From contig NC_058042.1 of NCBI RefSeq assembly GCF_020085105.1, positions 10,119,501 to 10,183,500 on the forward strand: a stretch of 64,000 nt of DNA, read 5' to 3'. Positions within the stretch are counted from its first letter, which is position 1. Each line of letters begins with the position of its first letter. The stretch comes from Siniperca chuatsi (taxonomy: Eukaryota > Chordata > Actinopteri > Centrarchiformes > Sinipercidae). This document shows, piece after piece, positions 11,391 through 22,500 of this stretch. The notes beneath the pieces were generated by a model. The model saw nothing but the letters and a program-made list of their open reading frames with translations, was not told the DNA's origin and did no database searches. Made by a program: the position numbers and the translations under genes.

Positions 11391-13237
11391 AAGGAAGAAG
11401 AATGCACAGAATAAAAAACAAAGACATCTCTGGTTCTGTTGCATCGATTTTGATCCTTTTATTTAACTGTCTATCGTGAGTCTGACAATATTGTAGGAGT
11501 GCAATGCTATATAGGTGGAACACACATGTACTCAACTATATCAAGTGAGCTGTGACTTTAAGTGTTTATTGGGCAGCAATGATGGTAAGTGTTAGGGTCA
11601 GGAAGTCATATGTGGATGATAATTCACAAAATATATCATTATGATCTAGTTTATATCACTACTGCACAAAATATGTGCATCTGTATGAAATGTATAGTTT
11701 AATTAAAAGCTAACTAATCAAAAGCCTTATTTCAGCACAAACTGTGATATATTCAGTAAACACACAATGGCTGTATATTCACATATATAACACAGACTTG
11801 ATCTGGGAATATCGTCCTATAGCCTACACAGATCAAAATATTCACCAGCAGCAACAGTTTAAATAAGACACCAAGAATTTAAATAATGAACATAAAACTG
11901 AAATTATGTGTAACAATCTCTCCCTTACACACAGAGTGAAACTATGCAAAAACTTGACTAAAAGACGAAAAAGCATTTGAAGACCAAATCAAAACTAAAG
12001 TGACTAAAGAGACTAAAAATGTTCATTTAGCTTGTATTCCACTAGTTTCCATTGCTCAAAGTAATTTTTCATATGCGGCTTCTTTCATCATTTCTAAAAA
12101 GCTAATACATGAAACAAGTTGCTGTAAATGGCTACTACTACTACTGTATAGGAAGATTTGACAAATTCCTCATTTTAACAAAGATAAAAGACCAGTCATT
12201 TGTTAGAATTCAACAGGTACATTTCCCATATGAAGCTTTGACAGTGCTTATATAGTTATTAAGATTATGTTGTTGTTGAATGCTAAAAACAACATAAAAC
12301 AAGTAATTCTAATTGTTTTATTTATGATGAGGTGGTCCAATTTTGATAGATAGGCTAGTGCAGTAGTAAACCTTCATTTATGTAAGAATTTCAACTGGAA
12401 ACCTTTGAGTCATGTTTCAACTTTATTAGAAAGACCGGTGAAAGAAACCATCTATGAAAAAATACATTATGTACAAGTATACCGTGGTCAGAGGCTTTCT
12501 TACAGTTCAGAAGAGCTTGGGGTAAAAGAAGAGTATGAAGAGCAAGTATGTGAATAAGCCAATTAGAGAATTAGAGACAAACCACTTGTTTACAGGAGAT
12601 GGGGGTTTTTTTGTATCAGAGGTCAGGAAGTCCTTGTGAATATCATTTCTCTCAGGAGTGGATACTGACCGATTAACATCTTCTCTCCATGGAGTGAACA
12701 GTGGGTTTTTTGTTTACATGTTGGCATTTTGTCAAGATGCTTCTGGAAGGAAGAGTGAGTGTAATTACAGCCACTACACACAAGATGTCAGTGGTGTAGT
12801 ACATTTTGCACCTGGCGACAGCCTGAGCCAAGACATACATTGAAAAGATCAGTAAAAATAATCAAATATGAGGGATTGCTAGCAAATATAGTCGAATAAA
12901 TGAGCACTGCTGCACATCCTCAGAATCTCCCCTCTGCTGATCTGTTTGGTGATCATCACTGCTTTGGATTATTACATGATATTCCTTGGAGGTGTCCTTT
13001 GGTGTTTTTACTGGATTGAGTATCCGATAGGCCTGCTCTTGGCAGTGCTGCTGTTCTTAGACTGCTGAGGCAGGCAGAGGACAGGAAGTACAGTCACCCC
13101 ACAGAAGGTGGCAAACATCCCATCCTGCACTGCACAGGGCACAGTGATGGAGCAGAAATACTTCTACAATATTAAAGCATCTGCACTGTGTTGGCAAAAT
13201 GGCACCTGTATGAATAATATTAAGATAATGGTGGTGG

Positions 13238-13274
<37 letters not shown>

Positions 13275-14470
13275 ACAGTGGGTCTTTATATTATTATAAA
13301 GTGTCGAATGGGAGTTTTCTCAACTCTACTTGTGAAACAAATTGCTTGATGAATACATTTACCCTTAACTGAATAGTGTATTCCATATAATGAGCACAAT
13401 TGCACATTGCTTTCAGAGGGAAGACAAAATACCAGGAACACTTTGCATTATACTGTAATCCAACACAACATTTGTGCAACACAATAATACAATTTTCAGA
13501 AGCTTATGGTGTTAAACATTTGACACTCATTTTTGAGGGCACATGATGTTGTTGTATTGGCCTATTTGATTAACTGAAAGTGTTCCTGTTATTTTGTCCA
13601 CCCCCTATAAAAGCCTGTAAATACTGTTCATCATGCTGTCCACTGCTGTAAATTGTTTATTTCATGTGCTGGATCATTTGTGAACACCTAATGAGACTGA
13701 AAGCTATTGTGCTACAATTAACCTTTATTGTGTATTCGGTTATTAATAGACCTGAAGTGATTATAGTGCTTACTGCTAGATAAATGGCATATTATAATGG
13801 GTATATTGTGTACTATATATATAAATTGTGTTTCCTGGTCTTCACTCACTGAAACCTTCCTTAGGACAGCGCAGGATAAAGAGAAAACAAGAGAAATAGG
13901 AAAGCTGGAGCTGAGAGGGAGCACATTAAAAGGAGGAAAGCCTTGAAGGAAAGTGCAGCCAAATGCTGCAAAATGTAGAGACACTGTATGTTCAGGAGCA
14001 AGGGACCACGCACGTTGTTAAATAATAATAATAGATGCTAGCAGGGCCGCCCTCAGCACGTCATATCATCACAACTATCCTTTTTTAAAAGAATAAATGG
14101 CATTAACAAGTAACCATGTTATGTAGGACAGCAGGAGATGCGTGCATGGTAATAATATTGAAATAAAGACCTGTGTGCTCATTTCTGTCAGGTGGAAGTG
14201 CTTCTAGTTACTCAGCTACCACAGCTTCCAGTCAGAGCTCTGAGGAAATACCAGGTGCAAAACAAACACTCTAAAAGTGCACAAAAATTATATTTATGAA
14301 TAAAAATTTGCCTTACTCATTGAAACTAAAGACACTTGTTTTTAACAATTTTGGATGGGTTTTTTTTTGTGTGGCATAATAAAACTAAAAGATATGTTAC
14401 TGGTATATAAACAGTAAACAGAAAAATATTTTTCAACAAAACAGTTACAGTGTATGTGGTCATAGCTCAA
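11391..14470. other. Intergenic DNA with one trinucleotide repeat
   Basis: AT-rich intergenic sequence. The only clear element is a (GGT)(GAT)n trinucleotide run at 13229-13274, which produces a spurious poly-Met frame. No exon-like segment was recognised. Confidence 0.5.
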
Positions 14471-14649
14471 CCACACAGGTGTTTTCACTTATGTTGCTTG
14501 ATTAGACCTCTTGTCAGCACTGTGTGGGCGTGTACAAACTGAGCTTTACTGACTTCTTCCTCACTTTCCTGTTAGTTTTGTTGCACCTTGCAGAGCTTCA
14601 ACCTGACTTGAGGTCTAATCAGCCAGAGTAATTGAAAACACCTGTGTGG
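14471..14649. repeat. Fold-back (palindromic) element 1
   Basis: The 17-bp arm CCACACAGGTGTTTTCA at 14471-14487 is matched exactly by its reverse complement at 14633-14649. A second inner pair is TTGATTAGACCTC and GAGGTCTAATCA. The interior is non-coding, as in a MITE-like fold-back. Confidence 0.7.
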
Positions 14650-14671
14650 ATGTGAAGGGCCTTTTAAATTG

Positions 14672-14812
14672 GATAGGCCTTTTTCATGGTAGGAAAATCA
14701 CAGGTGTAAATAATAAGATGAATGATGGCTGAACTCCATTTAGCTGCTTTGCTCTCATGGTCTTGGTATTGTAGTAAAAACCCATCCTTTTCCTACCATG
14801 ACAAGCCAATAT
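14672..14812. repeat. Fold-back element 2
   Basis: The 13-bp arm CATGGTAGGAAAA (14685-14697) pairs exactly with TTTTCCTACCATG (14788-14800). Outer flanks (ATAGGCC and GCCAAT side) extend the pairing imperfectly. It lies about 20 bp from fold-back element 1. Confidence 0.6.
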
Positions 14813-16050
14813 GTCTGCTGTGAAAAGCATGGTATAGCTTGGCGTCATCATATTGTATTCTATTAAATGTACCTAAAAGCAAGCTGAACTATAACAGATA
14901 GCAGGTGCACATACAAACCATTAATGGCACACAGCCAGCCAACAGTGATACTAAATCTTAACAGGGTGAAAGCTAACAAAACTTCACTCCTACATACTGT
15001 GTGGGTAAAAGAACAACTGATGGTAAACAGCATTAAGTCAAAGCTACACACAGGAAAAGGTACTGAAGTGAAGAGTTCATCTCAGTTTACTGCTTGTCAC
15101 AATGACAAACAAATGTGTGGAGAGAAGTGAAATGACTCTGAGAGAAGAATTGTCCAATCACTGACCAGGGGGCATTTTACTCTCATAAACCAGAGGAATA
15201 ACGGTGACATGCCATATCCTGTGAGATATGAAATGGTATTAATGTCCTTTAGATCACACGCCTGTTCATGACCACATCTGATTATTCATTCTATTTGAAA
15301 ACATTTGTTGTTATTATAATAAGTGTAGTATCTTCAGTTAGGAGAAGGAAAGTTTTCATCAAACAAATTATTCTTCTGCACGCTCTCCTGTTGCTCAAGT
15401 CTAATAAAATAAACTGAGAAATTAAACCACTGCAATTTGTCAGGAGCCTCATTTTGGGAGCTTAATAGATCACTGGAAACTGAACCTAATAACACCTGAA
15501 TCATCCATAAGAGACGGAAGCCTACATCTAATTAGCAGCACACTGATCTTATGAAAGCAAAGTAGTCATAAAACTGGCCTAATATGTATTCCCCTTTGTT
15601 TATGTGTCTAATTGTTTGCCGTTGTAATACCGGTTGCTATTGACTGGGCAGTGAAAGATCTACAACCGTGACGCAGGTTGTGTGTGACGCACGAAATGGG
15701 CGGACTTTCTGCTCAAACGCTGCGAAAAGTATTCAACTCAGCATTTTGTTTACCCTCCTGTACACTTAGCAAAGTTATGGGTTAGCAATTAAGCAAGTGA
15801 TGTAACATGAATGTCGCTTACTTCCAGTGCAGTCATTTCCTGCAAAAAATATATATTTTTTGAAAAATGGTTGAAAATGTTCACGTATGTTCACTAGTAT
15901 CGAGACAATTCTACTTCTTTAAAAAAAAAATCTGAATCAACTCTTAAATATTTTGGCACTAGAAATATGTGAAATTGCTTTCGTAAATTGTTTCCCCTGA
16001 TCAACAATGGGGAAAATTACATTTTAGGACTCCAGACACCAGCTGAAATG
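14813..16050. other. Intergenic DNA upstream of scg3
   Basis: No exon or repeat is evident. At about 15668-15690 two TGACGC motifs precede GGGCGGAC, and these could be distal CRE-like or GC-box sites. That is motif matching only. Confidence 0.4.
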
Positions 16051-16079
16051 TCTTAGTAAGTTGGACACTTTTTGCAGTG

Positions 16080-16501
16080 TTCCCCTCCTCTTCCTCCTCC
16101 CTCTCCTCCTCCTCCTCTGTAAAGACAGAGGGGGCAGGTCTTGTTGTAGTGGGCTGTATTACTGCCTTGGCAAGTGATGCTGTATCTCACACGGGGCTTG
16201 AAGAGCCTCCCTGCTTATCTCGTTATAATTATAGAGAGGTGACCTGGTTTCAGCACCGCGACTCGTCAACAGCTCCAGTGCACAGCGGTGATTTGGCCAG
16301 CCCCTCCCCGCCCGGTGCGTCTGACAGAGCGGGAACAGGGCGCAGCCTCCGCGGCAGTTTCAGCACCAGCGGCCGGCCGGAGCGTAGTGGAGCTGTCCAC
16401 ACATTCAGCACTTTTCTTCTGGAGGTGGGAACCAGACCACAGACAGCAAGACAGCCAGGATATATTTTCCACCTGGACACTCATAGAGAGCTTATTTCAG
16501 A
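16080..16501 (+). promoter_or_regulatory. scg3: scg3 promoter and 5' UTR region with RE1-like half-sites
   Basis: Base composition becomes GC-rich just before the scg3 start codon. A TATA-like TTATAATTATAG lies near 16222-16233. Three REST/NRSF left half-sites occur: TTCAGCACC at 16249-16257, TTCAGCACC at 16359-16367 and TTCAGCAC at 16404-16411. The second is followed by AGCGGCCGGCC, which loosely resembles the right half-site. A GC-box-like CCCTCCCCGCCC lies at about 16302-16313. The transcription start is not determined. REST silencing would fit a neuroendocrine gene. Confidence 0.5.
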
Positions 16502-19500
16502 ATGGCGTCAAAATCCGTTGGCCTTTTTGTCCTTTTCCAGCTTCTAGCCCTGAATGTAGTGAGCCAGATATCTGCCTTCCCCACACCTACAGCCTCAACG
16601 GATGGTGAGTTGGCCATCGCCTCTAACTGTGCCATAAAAATGTATTATAAGCATTTTTGCAAGAATACTGCAGGAATGTTTGCGAGAACTGTTTCTGAAG
16701 GCAGTCAGTGATTACAAAGGAGATTTTTAAAACGCCACAAAGTGCAATAAGGTCAAACAACTCTATTCAGCACACATGGTGACCCGAAAATAGAAAAGCC
16801 TACAAGGTTATAATAAACTCATCATTGATGATCCAATCCTTCCATCTGCAGAGATTTAAACTATTTTGACCATTACACGTTGTACACCTAGTACAGTACA
16901 CTTGTGGGCAGTTAAATGGATAGGCTATTATTGGAATTTCTTGAAAAAATTCTGTTCATCTTTCTATAGATTTTATAATATTTCATATACTGTTTCAGAT
17001 GTAAGCGCCAATTTTAAATGCAGCTGTAAACCTGTTGACTAACAAAATATAGAAAAAAGCAGTGCCTTTAAAGTTCAGCTCCAGCTCAGCAGTGACTGGC
17101 GGGGTTTTTAACGACGCCTGGTCGCCTGTTATGGCCGCTTGTGGTCTATTTTCGCCGCAGTTTAATCTTTTGTTTGATAATCCGATTAAGCTCTGCCTTT
17201 GCGGTGGTGAGTTGGGAGAGCAGAAACGATCACAGAAGTCTGAAAGCTGGAAATGTATTAGAAAAAAATCAAGAAATCAAAGTTTAAAAAATGTGACACT
17301 TTTTAATAGAAGTACATTGTCTTATCACATATTTGTTAAAAAGCCTATTTGCAATTTGTAACCTACAAAGTCTAGGTCTGCTTATCAATAATAAAGTCAG
17401 CTTTAAGCCACCAGTTTAGTAATTATTAGGTTTTTGTCTGTTACAGATAAAACTGTGTACAATAGACAGTTGACAGAAGAAAGACCGCTACAAGAGCAGG
17501 TAAGCCCCTCTTTCTCTGTCCCATATAGCTAATTTTCTCAGCCAATATCTGTCCAATTGGGCTTTGTGGTCACTTGTCAAACAAACCAGATATTAGCACT
17601 GCAAACAGTATTAATCAGAGTTTATATCCTGAGTGGAAGTTATTTATTTAATGTTTGTCATTTCCCCAGATTGCTGAGGCGGACAGCGTGAAGGCTGCAG
17701 TACAGTCAGCTGGTAAGAGGAAGCCTTACTGCCAATCAATTAATGACTTCATTTCCGCCCTGCGGAGTGGGTTCATGTTGCAGAACTTCCAGTAAAACAG
17801 GCTTCATCTGTACTGAGAAATAACAACTATTAAAACCACAATAATGTGAGAGGAGTTCATCTTCACCATTTGTATTTCTCCAGTTTGATCAGTTTGTCTC
17901 TCCTGCTTTTCAGAGAGCAAGCATCCCACTGCCTCCAAGGAAACAGAGTCAGAGCAGGACCTTGATGACTTAACCGTGCTGAAGTCACTGGCTGATGGCC
18001 AGAAATCAAAGGAGGCCACTGAGGTGCCACTCAAGAAGGAGGTCCAGTACGTTCCAGATGAATCAGATTCGACCAAGAGCCGGCGTCTGGTTGAGGACTA
18101 TGATTCCACCAAGAGCGGGATGGACTATGGAAAGTACCAGGGTATGCACACCTGTTACCATGCACCTAGACATTTTAAGAAAGAGTAGGCAGAGAAAACA
18201 CGTGCGTGTGATGGGGATAAGCAGACACAGATAGAAAGAGTCAAAGACAGAACACGTGCAAGCAAGAGACAAAGATTATCCTCTCCCTCTCAGACCTACC
18301 GGCTTCTTCTTTTATCACTTCACAGGAGACTTTGGATTTTTCTCATAGATGCCAACCATCACTATCTTCATCTCCAGCTCATATGGAATAATGAAGAAAG
18401 AGAACTATCTAACATTTGTGTCTGATCTAACATTATCTTAAGAAATCACTCCTGTCATCACTCTATTTGGTCCAAATACAGTCCTGCACTTAATTTTGAA
18501 TTTATGTTTGTAAGTTCACTCAAAATCCAATCACTTACTGATATCTACATTGATTTTTAGTCTCAGTAGATTTAATCAGATCAGCACATATTTCACTGTA
18601 TATGCATGAAATTTGATATCTAGACCAATCATCAGCAATTCTGAGGTGAGGTGACTCAGACACAAAGCGCTGAGTGCTACACTTCATCGATTCATGCGGT
18701 CGGCCAGGCAATGACAAGCAGCTCGTCAGGTTACGCTACATCTAAATTTGGCAAGCGCAGTCTAGATTTCTTATTTCCTAGAGTGAGACAGAAATAGGCC
18801 CGGTGTTGAAGTATATCACTGATGATTCAACCTGCCAATACAGGCAACAGTATTCTGGCACTACTTATTTTTATTGTGTGTGGACGTTGGGAAGCAGCAG
18901 GGACTGTTATGTAAGAGTCAAGTTGTAACAATTGCACATTTCTTACTCTGTAATGCAGATACAGATGTGTTAAATATGAGGAGAGGAGAGGACGAGTCCT
19001 TTATTACTGACAAATCTTTTTCCACCTAATGAGAGAGAGACTTTGTTTCTCGTTTTAACATTTCATGGTCTAACAGAGAGACAGAGAAGAAGAAGAAGAA
19101 GAAGAAGAAGAAGAAAAGATGGATAAAGTCGAGAGTGGAGAAGGGAGAAAACAAGCTTCATGAAATGTTGTTTGATTGTTAACTAATACGTTTAGAAAGT
19201 TACAAATGACAACATATTTGTCGTCTCCTCTCAGATGACGCAGAAAGCTTCCGTCAGGTTGACGGCACTCCGCTGACAGCAGAAGACATTGTCCAGAAGA
19301 TCGCAAACAAGATCTACGAGGAGGACGACAGAGGGGTGTTTGACAGGATTGTCTCCAAACTGCTCAAACTCGGGCTGGTAGGTCGTGAGCTTATACTCTC
19401 GTATGCTGTTCAATTCCACACAGCATGTAGCATGACATTTTCTCAACAGGAAGTCTCTCTCTCACTGCACTCTCTGCTTCCTCACCGGGAAAGGAAGAGA

Positions 19501-22500
19501 TGTGTGAATTATGCTTTGTTCCGTGATTTTGGCTGTGAATTTGATAAGTAATAATCAGTAGTTTGGCGGTGCCCAAATTGCTCCCTGAGATGGATCGCTC
19601 AGTGACAGTGATCAATATGAGATACATAGAGGTTTACAGTCAGTACATGTTGTTCTGTTCTGCCACATCTCACAGCACATTTGTTATTGCACACAGTTGT
19701 TCTCAGTCTGTCTCTTTCTCTTTGTCTCTCTGTAGATCACAGAGAGTCAGGCAGATACTCTGGAGTACCAGGTGGCTGAGGCTCTCCAGGATCTCATCAC
19801 TAAAAACGCCAAGAACAACGAGATTGAGGACATTGAGAGCAATGACCAAGAAACCAGGGGAGAGCAGGACGACCAGGGTTCAGACGCAAACACGGTAAAC
19901 CTGCAAAGAAGTGATAGTAACGATAACAGTGATAATAATAAGGATGACAACAATAACAATCAAAAAACATTGGCATTTCCAGGACACATGGGAGCAACCC
20001 AGGCGCCGCTACAACGAAGATGAGGAGACAGAGGAGGAAGATGATGATGAGATTGAGGACGAGGTGGACAGGGATGCAGAAGAAGAGGTGGGCGACACAG
20101 CCGACAACATATGGGACAAAGATACCGAGGAGGGCAACGAGGTGAGACCTGAAGACGGGCTCCAGGACCTGCAGTACTTCCCAAACTTCTACCGTCTGCT
20201 CAGGAGCCTCGACTCGGGTAAAAACACAAACACACCCCCGAGGTCGCTGCGACATTTTAGATCAGAGGCACAAAAGTCATTGCTTCACAGCATCCTTCAT
20301 ACAAAGATAGAAGTTCTTCAGATCAAGAACAGTATTAGAGAGCTGTTGTTGTCATGGCGATATTGTTGTCAAGGATGACTCAATGCATGTTTTGTCCGCC
20401 TTTGTTTCCACGACACATCTTCCAAGGAAGTGCGGATGAAACACACACACACACAGACATAACTAATTATTTATAATCCCATCATCATGACCCCCAGAGT
20501 CAAACACCATGTGGTAACATTAACACCAATTACCATTAACAAAACATTGATGCTAGATGTCGGTTTTGAATTTGTCCTCTGGTTTGCTGTTGCAGATCAA
20601 GACACTCAGGAGAGAGAGACATTGATCACCATCATGAAGACTCTGATTGACTTTGTGAAGATGATGGTGAAGTACGGCACCATCACGCCAGAGGAGGGAG
20701 TGTCCTATCTGGGTAAGACACAACACAGTACCAACACTGTTTATCTATAGTCCAGTACGTTCAGTGTCAGAGCATGAGGCATAGAATCATATAATAGGTG
20801 CCACAGTCCTTGAAGGCCTCGCTGCTATTGTGGTAAATAATATTATGTATGCAGTACGTAGGACAAAGCAGTAATTCAATAATGTATATCTTTAGTGTGA
20901 CAGTTCAATCTTGGGACCTTGGGACTGGTAGTGCGACAAAATAATCTTAACTCAAGTTTGATTTATTAGCTTTTTACAAACCTTTTAACCGCACCAGTCC
21001 AGGAAAAAGTCCCATAAAAAGTGCTATAAAAGATAGTATTGTAGACCTTGATTTAAGATTATTTTATCAAATTGTTGTATATCTACTTTTTACTGTGTTC
21101 CACTGTAATGCATTACAGTGGAACACAGCTGATTGCTTTAAAGACCAGTTGCTATCTTATTTTGTGTGATTTTGCATACATTTTCCATATCATATTATAT
21201 ATTAATACATTATTACAGTATTAATAATATTGTGATATGGATTTAAATCATGTTAAACAGCCCTATATATGTGCGTCTTACATGTGGATGAACGATTTAA
21301 AATGTAAGTTTCAATCCATCCAGTTCATAAGCCGACTAGCGTACATGCATTTCTGTCTCTGTGTGTTTATTGTGCTTTTTCTTGCGTGCTATTTGTGTTC
21401 AGTCGAGCTAATGTTCCCCATCAGTCAATGCAGTGGAGTGTGAAGCCTGCACAGACAGATTAGTGTCAGGGGTGCCCTATGTAACCAGGATGCTTTTTAT
21501 GGCTGGCCATCACATCAGTAGCCAGTGGAAAGGTCAGCCACCTGTAAGGGACAGCTGTAATCTCTCTGTGTGAGCCTCTGGAAACCCCAGACCCAACATC
21601 TCTCTCTCTCTCTCTGTTCAAATGACATTCAGTCCCAGACAGAAAAAAATAGAAATGACATGCTCTTTCATACATGGGAGGGGATTTAGTTGTGCTTTAA
21701 AATCAGCTCGGCAGACGTGGTCTCATCTATGGCCGCAGGATTATTGTCATTATCGATTAATATGTCAATTATTATTTCATTCATTATTTTATTTCATCAT
21801 TTAAAGGTGAAATTGTGAAAAATGCCCATCACAAGTTTCCAGAGCCCAAGGCCATGTCTTCAAATTGCTTGTTTTTTCAATCTAACAATACAAAAACGGA
21901 AAGGTATTCAATTTACAGTGATAAAACATAGAAAAGCAGCCAATCCTCACTTTTGAGAAGCTCAAAACAAATAATGTTTGGCATTTTTGCTTCATAAATG
22001 ACTTAAACCAGTTAATCGACAACTGTTACAGATTAATTTTCTGTCTGTTGAACAATCAATTTAGTAATTGTTTCAACACAAGTCTTAACACAGATCAGAA
22101 ATATAATTTGTAGCTAATTAGAATAGGTTTACAATGTGTATGTCCCACTATAAGAGATCAAGCACTATGAATAAGGCTGACCTATGTAGACTATAGGAGA
22201 ATTAATCAATACTCCTTCAGATGATCCCTAGCAGCAGCTAGCCATTGTTGTCTCTTAAAGCAGAGCAAATGACCACTGCTGACTTTACACGTGATGTGAG
22301 TTTCCTAGGCAACCACTCTGGCTTTATGTAGTATAGGTTGTGAGGAGATTAGAGGACAGAATTCTACCATCACCTAGCAACATGTTATTGCCCCCCCTCC
22401 CCACTTCCACCCCCAACTGGCTGTGATGCTCCAATGAGTCACCCAGCTACACAGCTGTCAATCAACGCTAATCTGCCTGAGGGTGATACAGGCCCCAAGC

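Noticed and set aside
16077-16547. 156-codon open frame overlapping the scg3 promoter
   Set aside because: It overlaps the 5' UTR and the true start in another frame, begins in a poly-Ser CT-rich run and has no domain.
19800-20255. 151-codon minus-strand frame across scg3 exons 6 and 7
   Set aside because: It is the antisense shadow of the acidic coding exons.
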